From Streptomyces sp. Sge12 (GTDB taxonomy: Bacteria > Actinomycetota > Actinomycetes > Streptomycetales > Streptomycetaceae): a DNA stretch of 64,000 nt. Where the stretch lies: contig NZ_CP020555.1 in the NCBI RefSeq assembly GCF_002080455.1, positions 1,364,001 to 1,428,000 on the forward strand. Direction: 5' to 3'. Under the pieces are notes generated by a model. The model did not search any database. It was not told where the DNA came from and was given only the letters and a program-made list of their open reading frames with translations. This document shows positions 15,604 to 25,123 of the stretch, one piece after another (within the stretch, counting starts at the first letter, position 1; every line of letters begins with the position of its first letter). Both the position numbers and the translations under genes were made by a program.

Positions 15604-16722
15604 TCACAGCGAGCGGAACAGGTCCACGTACCGGGCCAGGAGGCCGTCCCAGGAGAACCGCTCACGAGCGGTGCGCAGCGCCGCCTCGCCCAGCCGGTCC
15701 GCCAGCGCGCCGTCCGCCAGGAGCCGCCGGCAGGCGCCCGCCAGGGCGCCGGGGTCGCCGGGCGGCACCAGCAGGCCGGTCCGCCCGTCCTCGACGACGT
15801 ACGGGATGCCGCCGACCCGCGAGCCGACCACCGGCGTGCCGCAGGCCATCGCCTCCACGAGGACCATGCCGAACGACTCGGCCGCCGTGACGGAGGGCAG
15901 GACCAGCACCGCCGCTTCGCGCACGGCGCGGACGAGATCGGGTCCGGTCAGCTCGCCGGACGCGGTGACCCGGTCCGCGAGGCCGAGCGAGGCGGCCAGG
16001 GCGAGCTGGTCGTCGACCGCGTCGCCGCCGCCGACCAGGCGCAGCCGGGCCCCGGGTACGTCGGCCAGGGCGCGGACGAGGACATCGACCCCCTTCCATG
16101 CCGAGGACCGGTCGATGCGGCCGACGTAGAGGAGCGTCGGCGGTCGGGTGGAGGGCGGCGGGCCCGGCGTGAAGCGGCCGGTGTCGACGCCCGGACTGAT
16201 CTCCAGGGCTCCGGGCCGTCCGGCGGCCAGGGAGACGGGGGACACGGCGACCAGGGCGCGGGCCCGGGCGAACACCCGGGGCAGCAGCCGGCGTTCGTAC
16301 AGGCCGATGAGGCGGTCCGCGGCGCCGGTTCCGGGCCCGCCCTTGTGCATCGGGCCGGCGTGGTAGGTGAGCACGGCCGGCCGGTGGCCCGCCATGGCCA
16401 CGGCGAGGTCGCCGAGACCCGGTACGGGGGCGTGCGCATGGACCACGTCGGCGCCCGTACGGCGCAGCCAGTACCGCAGCTGAAGGGGCCACAGGGGGCT
16501 CACGGGCGTGTTGGAGAGCCGGAACCAGGCGCCGAGCCGGACGACCCGCACGCCGTCCTCCACGGAGGTGCGGGTGCGCAGGCCCGGCCGGCTGGTGAGG
16601 ACGACGGCGTCGAGGCCGGGCGCCTCGTGCACGGCCCGGGCGACCCGGGCCGCGTACTGCTCGACTCCCCCGAGGTGCGGCGGGTAGTAGGGGGTGACGA
16701 CGGCCACCGTGCGGGAGTTCAC
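15604..16722 (-). CDS. Glycosyltransferase family 4
   Basis: 372 aa, GTG at 16722 overlapping the upstream stop (GTGA). The N-terminus VVTPYYPPHLGGVEQYAARVARAV is the GT-B acceptor-side signature; LLYVGRIDRSSAWKGVDVLVRAL and AESFGMVLVEAMACGTPVVGS (the EX7E donor-binding motif) define the GT4 C-terminal domain. It probably transfers an NDP-sugar to a lipid-linked intermediate at the inner face of the membrane. It is the last gene of the eight-gene polysaccharide operon. Confidence 0.92.
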   Translation of the reverse strand: MNSRTVAVVTPYYPPHLGGVEQYAARVARAVHEAPGLDAVVLTSRPGLRTRTSVEDGVRVVRLGAWFRLSNTPVSPLWPLQLRYWLRRTGADVVHAHAPVPGLGDLAVAMAGHRPAVLTYHAGPMHKGGPGTGAADRLIGLYERRLLPRVFARARALVAVSPVSLAAGRPGALEISPGVDTGRFTPGPPPSTRPPTLLYVGRIDRSSAWKGVDVLVRALADVPGARLRLVGGGDAVDDQLALAASLGLADRVTASGELTGPDLVRAVREAAVLVLPSVTAAESFGMVLVEAMACGTPVVGSRVGGIPYVVEDGRTGLLVPPGDPGALAGACRRLLADGALADRLGEAALRTARERFSWDGLLARYVDLFRSL

Positions 16723-17963
16723 AGGGCGGCCCGCAGCAGGCCGGGGAAGCGCTCCGCCTCGGCGACGTAGCCGGGCAGGCGGCGCCGCAGCTGCTCGCGG
16801 TAGTCCACGTCGTCCTGGAGCAGCGGTGCGACCAGCGCCCACAGCCGGGCATGTGTGACGTCCTCGATGGCCAGCACGTGGGCGCCGAGGCCGAGATCGG
16901 CCATGATGCCGCGGGTCTTGTGCTCGTACTCGATGGCCACGCAGGGCACGCCGCTGGTCAGCGAGAAGATCACCGAATGGAAGCGGGTGCCGATCAGCAG
17001 GGCGCACTCCCGGTAGACGCCCTTGAGGTCGCGGTAGTCCACCCGGTCCTCGATCAGCAGGGGCTCCTGGGTGCAGTGGGCGGCGATCCGGCGTTCCACG
17101 ATGCGGTCGTCGTCGCCCAGGTAGTCGGTGCTGACCTGCGGGATCAGCACGACGCGGGCTCCGGTGGCCTGGACGGAGTCGATCGTCGCGGCCAGGGCCC
17201 GTTCGTACGCGTCCTGGGCGGCCGGGGCCAGCCAGCGCCTGGCCGTGACCCCGACGAGCCGCTGCTCCGGTGGCACGCCGAGCCGGGCCCGCCAGTCGGA
17301 GGACGGCGGCGGGTCGAACGCGAAGCCCGAGTCGACGCCGCGGGTGACGACCGTGTCGGGCAGGCCGCAGCCGCGCAGTTGGGCCGCGCTGACGTCCTCG
17401 CGGGCCAGGACGAGCGGGGACCGGCCCAGCGCGCGGGCGACCAGGCGCCGCTGGAGGGGCGAGGGGAAGGGGCCGTAGGACTGCGGGGCGAAGACGACGG
17501 GCACGCCGGCCCGCTGGGCGAGCAGGACGGGCAGCAGGACGAAGAAGACGTTCTGGTGGCCGTCGAGGCCCGGGCGGGCCAGGACGTACGCGCCTCCGGT
17601 GGACACCACCAGGTCGGCGCCGGCCAGGGCGTCCGCCTCGCGCCGGGCCTCGGCGGGCAAGGCCCTGCGCAGCAGGGCGGCCGCGGTCCGGGGCAGCAGG
17701 AGGAGGCCGGCACCGGCCGCGCCGACGTACACCTTCCGCAGGATCCGGCGGGAACGCGAAGCGGTGCCGTCGGCGACGTGGCGGCGGATCGAGCCGAGGT
17801 TGGGGGCGTCCTCGAACGCGGGGTGGACGGCGGGGTCCTCCATGCCGGCGACCCGGACGTCGGCGCCGGGGAACGCCTCGCGGATCTGGCGCAGGCAGAC
17901 GGAGAGCAGCGCGGCGTCGCCCGCGTTCTCCCGGACGTAGGCGTTGATCACCACGATCTTCAC
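16719..17963 (-). CDS. Polysaccharide pyruvyl transferase family protein
   Basis: 414 aa, GTG at 17963 overlapping the flippase stop (GTGA). It resembles the PS_pyruv_trans/CsaB/WcaK family: N-terminal INAYVRENAGDAALL, then FAPQSYGPF, a TRGVDSGFAF segment and, near the end, IGTRFHSVIFSLTSGVPCVAIEYEHKTRGIM, the family hallmark. Members transfer pyruvate from phosphoenolpyruvate to a sugar, forming a ketal that gives the polymer negative charge. A longer frame exists upstream but is not family-like. Confidence 0.88.
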   Translation of the reverse strand: MKIVVINAYVRENAGDAALLSVCLRQIREAFPGADVRVAGMEDPAVHPAFEDAPNLGSIRRHVADGTASRSRRILRKVYVGAAGAGLLLLPRTAAALLRRALPAEARREADALAGADLVVSTGGAYVLARPGLDGHQNVFFVLLPVLLAQRAGVPVVFAPQSYGPFPSPLQRRLVARALGRSPLVLAREDVSAAQLRGCGLPDTVVTRGVDSGFAFDPPPSSDWRARLGVPPEQRLVGVTARRWLAPAAQDAYERALAATIDSVQATGARVVLIPQVSTDYLGDDDRIVERRIAAHCTQEPLLIEDRVDYRDLKGVYRECALLIGTRFHSVIFSLTSGVPCVAIEYEHKTRGIMADLGLGAHVLAIEDVTHARLWALVAPLLQDDVDYREQLRRRLPGYVAEAERFPGLLRAAL

Positions 17964-19372
17964 GGGCGGTACCTCTCGGCAGGTGGTGCGGCGGACGGCG
18001 CGGCGGCGGACAGCGGGGCCGCGGACGGCGGGGCGGCGGCCGCGGGCCCGGGCAGCCGCACGGCGCGCAGGGGCAGGGTGTCGACGAGGGCCGGGCCCGG
18101 TCCGGGGTCGGCGTCCGGTTCCGGCGGGCGGGGCGCGGACGGCCGGCCGCGCAACAGGGCGGCGGTGGCGAAGAGTCCGGCGGCCAGATTGCCGATGCCC
18201 CAGGCGCAGCCGACCCGGACCAGCCCGTGCGGCGCCCACCACGCGGCCAGGCCGATGGTGGTGCTCGCGAGGACGGCGTTGGCCGCGATGAGTTGCTTCA
18301 TCCGCTGGGCCAGCTTCAGGCCGAAGCACGCCCAGGTGTTGAGGGCGACGGGGAGCGCGGCGACGGCGAGCACGCCGAGCAATCCCCTCGCGGCCGTGGT
18401 GTAGCCGCCGCCGAACACCATCAGGAGCAGTCCGCTGCCGGCCGCGACGACGGCGACGGCGGGTACCTGGACCGCGGCGATGATCTTCGCGGAGCGGCGC
18501 AGGAGTTCACCGAACCGGGACGGGTCGGAGGAGACCTCGGCGAAGACGGCCTCGCCCACGGCCGTGGAGACGGAGTTCAGGAGGGCGGCGATCTGGAAGG
18601 CGACGAAGTAGTAGCCCGCTTCGGCGGCGCCCAGCTTCTGGAGCACGATCAGCGGAGTGATCAGGACGGGCGCCAGGTTGATCAGGCTGGAGACGTAGCT
18701 GGCGACCGAGAAGCGCAGTTGCTCGCGCAGCCGGGTGCCCCGGGTGCGGAAGTCGAACCGGAAGCCGAGGCGGCGCCGGAGCAGCAGCAGGGCCGCGGCG
18801 CCGGCGACCGCGTAGCCGATGCCCGCCGAGCCGAGGATTCCGGCCGCGCCGAACCCGGCCAGGGCGACGGGCGCGGCGAGTTTGGCGAGGCCTTGGAGGA
18901 TCCCGTCGAACAGCACGTTGTACTGCGCCATGCGGGCGCTGATGAAGACCGACTTGACCAGGAGGTTCAGCGAGGCACAGGCGCAGGACAGGACGAAGAG
19001 GGCGGCGAGGTGCGCGTGGTCGCGGACGAACAGCAGCTTGTGCCCGTACCAGGGCAGCCCCAGCAGGTAGATCCCGGCGGCGCCGCAGGAGACCAGCAGC
19101 ACCAGGGCCGTGGACTGGGTGATCTGGCCGTTGCGGGCCCGGCCCTCGGCGGGGAAGCGGATCAGGGTGCTGTTGAGGCCGAACATGCTGAGGTAGGACA
19201 GCAGCGAGGTCGCGGAGATCAGCGAGGTGGCCAGCCCGACCTGCTCGGGCGGGTAGAAGCGCGCCACGACCACCCAGAAGAGGAAGCTCAGCCCGGCCGT
19301 CGTGACCGTGGACGCCAGCAGGAAGAACGAGCTGCGGAACATCTGGTCCGCAGGCCGGGCGTGCTTACCCAC
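17960..19372 (-). CDS. Polysaccharide flippase (Wzx-like, MOP superfamily)
   Basis: 470 aa, GTG at 19372. Twelve or more hydrophobic helices run through the first 410 residues, starting FFLLASTVTTAGLSFLFWVVVARFYPPEQVG, the typical N-terminus of polysaccharide exporters. The last 60 residues are an Ala/Pro-rich cytoplasmic tail. It should translocate the lipid-linked oligosaccharide made by the neighbouring glycosyltransferases. It overlaps the upstream glycosyltransferase by 8 nt and the downstream pyruvyl transferase by 4 nt. Confidence 0.88.
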   Translation of the reverse strand: MGKHARPADQMFRSSFFLLASTVTTAGLSFLFWVVVARFYPPEQVGLATSLISATSLLSYLSMFGLNSTLIRFPAEGRARNGQITQSTALVLLVSCGAAGIYLLGLPWYGHKLLFVRDHAHLAALFVLSCACASLNLLVKSVFISARMAQYNVLFDGILQGLAKLAAPVALAGFGAAGILGSAGIGYAVAGAAALLLLRRRLGFRFDFRTRGTRLREQLRFSVASYVSSLINLAPVLITPLIVLQKLGAAEAGYYFVAFQIAALLNSVSTAVGEAVFAEVSSDPSRFGELLRRSAKIIAAVQVPAVAVVAAGSGLLLMVFGGGYTTAARGLLGVLAVAALPVALNTWACFGLKLAQRMKQLIAANAVLASTTIGLAAWWAPHGLVRVGCAWGIGNLAAGLFATAALLRGRPSAPRPPEPDADPGPGPALVDTLPLRAVRLPGPAAAAPPSAAPLSAAAPSAAPPAERYRP

Positions 19373-20516
19373 GGCCGGCGTCCCCGTAGTGCCCGAGCAG
19401 CGCCGTCACGTGCCGGTCCCAGCCGAAGGACGCCTCGGCGAACGCGCGGGCGGCGGCTCCCATCGCCGCCCGCCCGGCGGGGTCCGCGACCAGGCCGTCG
19501 AGCGCGGCCCGCAGCGCCGGAACGGTACGGGGCACCAGCAGGGCGACGCTGCTGTCCAGGCCGTACGGGGCGTAGCCGGGGTCGTCGGTCGTGACGACGG
19601 GCAGGCCCGAGGCCATCGCCTCCTGGACGGTCAGCGGGAAGCCCTCGGCGGTGGAGGGCAGGGCGAACACGTCGCAGGCGCGGTAGGCGTCGGCGAGGTC
19701 CTCGGCGGACAGGGAGCCGAGGTGGTGCACTCCGGAGCGTCCGGCGAGGGCCGCGGCGTCCCCGTCACCGGCGAGGACGAGCTCGTAGGCGCCGTCGCCG
19801 GCATGGGCGTCGAGGAGGAGGTCGTACCCCTTCTTGGGGACGAGCCGGCCCGCGAAGAGCACCAGGGTGGGCCCGGCCGGCAGACCGAGCCGCGCTCGGG
19901 CCGCGGCGCGTTCCGCGGGGTCGGCCGGCGGCCGGAACAGGCCGGTGTCCACGCCGTTGGCGAGGTGGTGGCGGGCCTCGGCGCGGGCGCCGAGCCGGCG
20001 GACGAAGGAGGCGACGTCGCCATTGACGGTGAGCACCCGGCGGGCGCGGCGGAGCTGGAGCCGGCCCGCGACGGCGTAGACGGCCCGCTGGACGCCGCGT
20101 ACGAGGGCCGAGGGGTGCGCCACCAGGCCGACGTGCTGGGTGACCACGGTGGGGGTGCGGGTGGCGGCCGCGGCGAGTCCGGCGGCCCAGGAAGAGGCGT
20201 ACAGGCAGTCGTGGACGTGGACGACGTCGGCGTGGCGGGCCCAGCGAAGGGCTGCGGGCAGCAGCGACGGCGAGAACAGCGGGAAGGGGACGCCCGACCG
20301 GCGCTCCACCACGTTGGACGCGGCGACGCGGACGACGCGGACGCCGTCCTCGCGGTGGGTCCCGGCGCGGTCGCCGCTGGTGAGGACGGTGACGTCGGCG
20401 CCGTGCCGGGCCAGGTGGAGGGCCTCGTTGCGGACGACGTTCTCGATGCCGCCCACGTGCGGCGGGTAGTAGTGGCTGACGAGCAGGACCCGGGGCCGTC
20501 GCCGGACGTGGTTCAT
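19365..20516 (-). CDS. Glycosyltransferase family 4
   Basis: 383 aa, ATG at 20516. GT-B features: LLVSHYYPPHVGGIENVVRNEAL at the N-terminus, LFAGRLVPKKGYDLLLDA, and EGFPLTVQEAMASGLPVVTTD containing the EX7E motif. Same architecture as its neighbours at 15604 and 22801 but divergent in sequence, so each probably adds a different sugar. Start and stop both overlap neighbouring genes. Confidence 0.92.
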   Translation of the reverse strand: MNHVRRRPRVLLVSHYYPPHVGGIENVVRNEALHLARHGADVTVLTSGDRAGTHREDGVRVVRVAASNVVERRSGVPFPLFSPSLLPAALRWARHADVVHVHDCLYASSWAAGLAAAATRTPTVVTQHVGLVAHPSALVRGVQRAVYAVAGRLQLRRARRVLTVNGDVASFVRRLGARAEARHHLANGVDTGLFRPPADPAERAAARARLGLPAGPTLVLFAGRLVPKKGYDLLLDAHAGDGAYELVLAGDGDAAALAGRSGVHHLGSLSAEDLADAYRACDVFALPSTAEGFPLTVQEAMASGLPVVTTDDPGYAPYGLDSSVALLVPRTVPALRAALDGLVADPAGRAAMGAAARAFAEASFGWDRHVTALLGHYGDAGRG

Positions 20517-22804
20517 CGGTAGACCACCGCCCCTTCATTGCTGTAGATCAGGTTGCGTGTGGTGTCGAGGAGGTCGCGCGGATACCGGTACGTCACGAGG
20601 TCGCCCCGGAAGAATACGGTGACCTCGTCCTTGCGGGTGGGGGTGGAGCCGAGCAGGACGTAGGACTGGGACCTCAGCAGCGCCGGGTGGACGCTGTCCT
20701 GCGTGCGGACGGTGAGGAGGGTCTGCAGACGGCTGAAGGAGTACCGGTCCGTCTGGACGACAAGGTCGTCGCCCGCCGCCCGCTGGTTGAGCCACATGGC
20801 GGCCCGGCGGTCCTCGGCGTGCGGGTAGTAGATGTCGTACGAGGGACCGGAATTGCTCAGCGCGAGCTGGGCGGGGTAGCCGCCGAGTGCCTTGGGGACG
20901 GCCCCGGTCAGGTCGAGCAGCAGCCCGGCGACGACGACGCACAGCAGGGGCAGGGCGCGGCGGCCGGCCCAGCGCACCGCCCACAGGGCGCCGGCGGCGA
21001 TGAACGGCGCGAAGAACAACAGGCCCTGCTGGAAGGCGCGGAGCACGCTGTAGTCGACCGACAGCTGCGGCACCAGCGTGAACAGGCCCATCATCGCGAG
21101 GGCGCCCACGGTCAGGGTGACCTGGTCGCGAACGGGCGTGAAGGGGCTCCTGCGGCCGCGCAGGGCGATCACGAACCCGACCAGGACCAGGACTTGGAGC
21201 AGCAGGGCGGCGGCCTGCCGGAGCACCCCGTTGAGGGCGGGCACGCTCAGGCCGACGGTGTCCAGCGCCCGGCCGGCGGTGGTGAGCGGCAGGTTCTCCT
21301 TCTCCGCCACGGGCGTGGGGTATTTCGCGAGGTTCTCCAGCGGCAGGTACTTGCCCTCGGCGCGGTCGGCCCGGGTGTAGCCGATGGTGTCCTCGCGGTA
21401 TTCGGCGAGCCGCTCCCCCGGGGTGACTCCGGCGCCGCCGAAGAGGCTGTAGCGGGTGTCGGAGGAGCCGCCGCGGGCGTCGCCGGACCCGAACAGGTCG
21501 CTCGCGACGACCCGCAGTGTGCTTTCGAGCTGGCCACCGGTGTGGGTGAGGGGACCGGCCCAGAGCAGGGCGAGCGCGGCCGGTACGGCCACGGCCCACC
21601 AGGTCAGGAAGGTCCGCATCCCGCCTTGGCCGACGGCGCGGTGCGGATGGGCGCGGCCCGGCCGGGAGGCCAGCCGCCAGACCTTGTCCACGGCGAACGC
21701 GGTCGCCAGGGTGCCGACGATCACGTAGATCGTCGAGTAGTGCGACAGGACCACCCCGGCGAGCAGCACGGTGAACACCGCGCGCCGCAGGGGCAGCGGG
21801 CGCCGGGAATCGGTCAGGACGAGCATCGCGCAGGCCAGCAGCAGGAAGGCGATGGCCTGCCGGCCCAGGAACGGCATGTCGGTGAAGAAGGTCGGGAACG
21901 CCATGAAGAACACGGCGGAGAGCAGCGCCACGAGCGGGGACGCCACATTGCGCACCGCACGGTGGACCAGTACGGGGGTCAGGGCGAACAGCAGCGGCAG
22001 GACGGCCTTGAAGACGTAGATGTCCTCGATGCCGGTGAGCCGGAACACGCTGACCGGCAGCAGGGTGATGCTCAGGCACGCGTTGTACGGGTCGGTGTAG
22101 GCGGAGATGTCCCAGAAGCCGCCGCCGAGGGTGAGCCGGAAGTAGAGGTACTCGCGCTGGATGTCGTGCCCGGTGATGTACCAGCCGCGCAGGGAGGTGA
22201 GCAGCAGCAGGGTGGCGGAGGCCGCGTAGAGCCCGGCCTCCAGGACGAGCGGGGAGCAGCGTCCGCGGCGTACCAGCAGGAGGACGATCAGCGCCGTGAC
22301 GACGACCAGGGCGGCCGTGCTGACGGCGCCGCCCAAGCCGTTGTTGAGCCTGATCGGTCCGGCCACGGACAGCAGGAGTGCGGCCCCGGCCGTCCAGGCG
22401 ACCGGGCGGGCGCCGCGGCGGGGTGCGCCGCGCAGGAGGGGCCGTGGTGACTGGGGGGCGAGGATTCCGAGGACGAGGAGCACGAGGGTGGTCGCCGACG
22501 CCAGCGCCAACCGGGTCAGGGGCCGTTCCACCCCGAGCAGCGGAAGCACGGTGTTGACGCCCAGCGCCACGAGGATGTCGAGGAGCACGGCGAGGCCGGC
22601 CGCCAGCAGGAGGGAGCCGCTGCGGGTGGAGACCACCCTGTCGGTGAAGCCGCGCAGCAGCAGGACGGGTGCGGCGAAGAGCAGCCACAGGCCGACCGGG
22701 GCGAGCAGGAGGGCGGGGACGCCGGGCAGCGTCTCGACGGCGCAGGCGGGGCCGAGGCTCAGCAGGACGCCGAGCCGTCCGCGCAGCCAGGGGGGCGGGT
22801 TCAT
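20513..22804 (-). CDS. Large polytopic membrane protein of the polysaccharide operon (polymerase or GT-C-like)
   Basis: 763 aa, ATG at 22804, about 14 or more transmembrane segments over the first 640 residues and a C-terminal soluble domain of about 130 residues. SLRGWYITGHDIQREY near residue 205 places an Asp in a loop after a helix, reminiscent of the catalytic Asp of GT-C enzymes and of DUF2206-type proteins. I cannot assign it firmly. Position between glycosyltransferases and a flippase suggests a polymerase or a transferase using a polyprenyl-phosphate sugar on the outer face. It overlaps both neighbours by 4 nt. Confidence 0.7.
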   Translation of the reverse strand: MNPPPWLRGRLGVLLSLGPACAVETLPGVPALLLAPVGLWLLFAAPVLLLRGFTDRVVSTRSGSLLLAAGLAVLLDILVALGVNTVLPLLGVERPLTRLALASATTLVLLVLGILAPQSPRPLLRGAPRRGARPVAWTAGAALLLSVAGPIRLNNGLGGAVSTAALVVVTALIVLLLVRRGRCSPLVLEAGLYAASATLLLLTSLRGWYITGHDIQREYLYFRLTLGGGFWDISAYTDPYNACLSITLLPVSVFRLTGIEDIYVFKAVLPLLFALTPVLVHRAVRNVASPLVALLSAVFFMAFPTFFTDMPFLGRQAIAFLLLACAMLVLTDSRRPLPLRRAVFTVLLAGVVLSHYSTIYVIVGTLATAFAVDKVWRLASRPGRAHPHRAVGQGGMRTFLTWWAVAVPAALALLWAGPLTHTGGQLESTLRVVASDLFGSGDARGGSSDTRYSLFGGAGVTPGERLAEYREDTIGYTRADRAEGKYLPLENLAKYPTPVAEKENLPLTTAGRALDTVGLSVPALNGVLRQAAALLLQVLVLVGFVIALRGRRSPFTPVRDQVTLTVGALAMMGLFTLVPQLSVDYSVLRAFQQGLLFFAPFIAAGALWAVRWAGRRALPLLCVVVAGLLLDLTGAVPKALGGYPAQLALSNSGPSYDIYYPHAEDRRAAMWLNQRAAGDDLVVQTDRYSFSRLQTLLTVRTQDSVHPALLRSQSYVLLGSTPTRKDEVTVFFRGDLVTYRYPRDLLDTTRNLIYSNEGAVVYR

Positions 22805-23919
22805 ATCCCTGCCTTCCGGTACACGAGCTCCACCTGCCGGGTGACTTCCTCCCAGGTGTGGCGGCGGGCCCGCTCGGCGCTGCGGCCGGCCAGCCGGGCG
22901 CGCAGGGCGGGGTCGGACGCGAGGCGGTCCACGGCGGCGGCGAGCGCGGCCGGCTCCGGTGCGGCCAGCAGGCCGACGCCGCGGAGCAGTTCCGTGGTGC
23001 CGGGGACGTCGGTGGCCAGGACGGGAAGGGCCGCGGCCATGGCCTCCAACGCGGCGAGGGGCATGCCCTCGCGGTCGGAGGGCAGCACGAAGGCGTCGGC
23101 GTCCGCGTAGGCGGCGAGGAGGTCCCCGCCGTGCAGGGGCCCGGTGAACTCGACGCGCTCGCCGAGGCCGAGGCGGGCGGCACGGGCGCGCAGGTCGGCG
23201 TCGAGCTCGCCGCCGCCGACGATGCGGAGCGTGACCGGGGCCTCGGTCAGGTCGATCGCGTCGAGCAGGCGTGCCACGTTCTTCTGGGCGCTGAGGCGGC
23301 CGACGTAGAGCAGCCGCAGGGGCCGGTCGGTGGCGGTCGCGGTGGCTGCGCCGGCCGGGACGGCGGCGGACCGGAAGAACTCCGCAGCGACGCCGTTGGG
23401 CACCACGTGCACCCGGTCGGGCGGCACCCGGTAGGCGTCCTCGACGAAGCGGGCCTGCTGCTCGGTCAGGACGATGACCGCCGCGGCGGCGCGCGCGACC
23501 CGTCCGAAGACGTGCTTCTTGTAGGCGGGCAGGAGTCCGCCGAGCCGGCCGCTGGCGTCCACGTCGAGGTGGAAGTGGAGCACGAACGGCTGTCGGCGCA
23601 GCCGGGCGGCGAGCGCCACGGTCTCCGGCAGGAGGGCGTGCGCGCAGTGCGCGTGCAGCACGGCGCCGCGCGGCGCGGCCAGGAGGGAGCCGAGGAGCCC
23701 GGGCGCGATCGCGGTGTGGGCGAACTCGGCGGCGCGGTGCCTGCGTACGGCGACGCCGTCCTCCCGGGCCCGCCGCGGTGCGCCGCCGGAGCCCAGCGTG
23801 GTGGTGACGACGCGGACGTCGTGGCGTTCGGCGAGGTGGCGCGACAGGTGCAGCACGACGCGCTCGAGGCCGCCGAGGTGCGGGGGGTAGTACGGGGTGA
23901 TCTGGACAACGGTGCGCAT
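22801..23919 (-). CDS. Glycosyltransferase family 4
   Basis: 372 aa, ATG at 23919. VVQITPYYPPHLGGLERVVLHLS at the N-terminus, LRLLYVGRLSAQKNVARLLDAI, and DREGMPLAALEAMAAALPVLATD with the EX7E pair. The frame is open much further upstream, but that part belongs to other genes read out of frame. It sits between the small anchored protein and the polytopic protein with ATGA overlaps at both ends. Confidence 0.92.
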   Translation of the reverse strand: MRTVVQITPYYPPHLGGLERVVLHLSRHLAERHDVRVVTTTLGSGGAPRRAREDGVAVRRHRAAEFAHTAIAPGLLGSLLAAPRGAVLHAHCAHALLPETVALAARLRRQPFVLHFHLDVDASGRLGGLLPAYKKHVFGRVARAAAAVIVLTEQQARFVEDAYRVPPDRVHVVPNGVAAEFFRSAAVPAGAATATATDRPLRLLYVGRLSAQKNVARLLDAIDLTEAPVTLRIVGGGELDADLRARAARLGLGERVEFTGPLHGGDLLAAYADADAFVLPSDREGMPLAALEAMAAALPVLATDVPGTTELLRGVGLLAAPEPAALAAAVDRLASDPALRARLAGRSAERARRHTWEEVTRQVELVYRKAGI

Positions 23920-24344
23920 CAGAGTTCCGGAGGCTTGCCGAAGCGGAAGTGAAGGGTCTGCGGGTGCCCGGTGAGCGAGACCCGGACCAGGGCGACGTCG
24001 TTGCCCTTGGCCCGGATCCGCGCCGTGACCGGGACCGCGGCGCCCTGGTGGGGTTCGACGGGGTAGGTCTCGGTCGCCAGCACCTTGCCGTCGGCAGCCT
24101 CGACGGTGAGGGTCGCGACCAGTGACCGGGCTCCTGAGCCGTGGTCGTTCACGGCGAAGGGAACGAGGACGCTCGCTCCGTCGAACCGCGGGTTCTCGGT
24201 GAAGTAGAGCTCGATGAAGGCGGTTTGCCGACGGGTGAACGAGTCCAGCAGGATCGTCCGCACGGGCGGCAGCGACCAGGCGCCCGCGCACAGGGCGGCC
24301 GCCACGGCCAACACCAGGGCCGCTCGGATCAGGCGCTTCCTCAT
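23919..24344 (-). CDS. Small membrane-anchored extracytoplasmic protein (DUF1616-like domain)
   Basis: 141 aa, ATG at 24344. A basic start (MRKRLIR) and one hydrophobic helix (about 7-25) precede a roughly 110-residue beta-rich domain with FIELYFTENPRF and a following immunoglobulin-like pattern (SLVATLTVEAADGKVLATE). It resembles the C-terminal domain of DUF1616 proteins, which accompany glycosyltransferases. No catalytic motif is visible. Genes on both sides overlap by ATGA, so it is an integral part of the polysaccharide operon. Confidence 0.72.
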   Translation of the reverse strand: MRKRLIRAALVLAVAAALCAGAWSLPPVRTILLDSFTRRQTAFIELYFTENPRFDGASVLVPFAVNDHGSGARSLVATLTVEAADGKVLATETYPVEPHQGAAVPVTARIRAKGNDVALVRVSLTGHPQTLHFRFGKPPEL

Positions 24345-25123
24345 GCCGGGGTGCGCCGCCGTTCGTAGCGGGCGGGGCGGCCCTGACCGGGCCGGCGGAA
24401 GCGGTGCTCGAAGAGCTGGCGCAGATTGGCCATCCCGTCGGGCAGCGCGTTGAGCTTCACCTCGCCCTGGCGGTTGCGGTATTCGATGGGCACTTCGAGG
24501 TAGCGGTAGCCGGCCCGGGTGGCGGCGTTCTTGATCTCCTGGGAGAAGGCCATGCCGGTCGACTTCACGTCGACGCCGTCCCAGACGTAGCGCCGGAAGA
24601 CCCACATGCCCGACTGCGAGTCGCGCAGCCCGTTGCGGAACAGGGCCCGGCTCAGGGCGCTCAGTGCGTAGTTGGCGACGGTGTGGGACCGCTTCATCGC
24701 CGAACGGTTCTCGCGGCGGAGCCGGTTGGTCGTCATGAACTCGACGTCGGCCTCGGTCAGGGTGCCCAGCAACTCGGGCAGGGAGTCGAACGGGTAGGTG
24801 CAGTCGGCGTCGCCGGTCGCTATGACGTCGCCCTTGGCCGCGCGGAACCCGGCGTGGTAGGCGTTGCCGTACCCCCGCTCCGGCTGCGAGACGACGGTGG
24901 CGCCGAGCGCGGCGGCCACCGCGGCGGTGTCGTCGGTGGAAGCGTTGTCGACGACGATGACCTCGGTCTCCCAGCCCAGCGCACGGAGCGCGCCCGTGGG
25001 CACCGAGTTGACCACGGTGGGCAGGTTGGGCGCCTCGTTGAGCGCCGGAATCACGACGGAAAGCGTATTCAATTCATCCCCCGGTGCCGGAACAGAACGA
25101 CGGCCGTACGAGCGCCCCGGCAA
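24341..25123 (-). CDS. Glycosyltransferase family 2 (dolichyl-phosphate mannosyltransferase-like)
   Basis: 260 aa from TTG 25123 or 243 aa from a second TTG at 25072, which has GGGGGA at good spacing; the second fits the family start (LNTLSVVIPALNEAPNL) better. GT-A features: VVIPALNE, VDNASTDDT, and the metal-binding DADCTYPFDSLPEL. It lacks transmembrane helices. Relatives transfer a sugar from a nucleotide donor to a polyprenyl phosphate. It is the first gene of the leftward eight-gene operon, so its upstream region (25124-25308) should hold the main promoter. Confidence 0.9.
   Translation of the reverse strand: MPGRSYGRRSVPAPGDELNTLSVVIPALNEAPNLPTVVNSVPTGALRALGWETEVIVVDNASTDDTAAVAAALGATVVSQPERGYGNAYHAGFRAAKGDVIATGDADCTYPFDSLPELLGTLTEADVEFMTTNRLRRENRSAMKRSHTVANYALSALSRALFRNGLRDSQSGMWVFRRYVWDGVDVKSTGMAFSQEIKNAATRAGYRYLEVPIEYRNRQGEVKLNALPDGMANLRQLFEHRFRRPGQGRPARYERRRTPA

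Noticed and set aside
20535-23183. An 882-codon minus-strand frame in the polysaccharide operon
   Set aside because: Same strand but a different frame from the polytopic protein and GT4; composition is Arg/Pro-rich and the true frames carry clear motifs.
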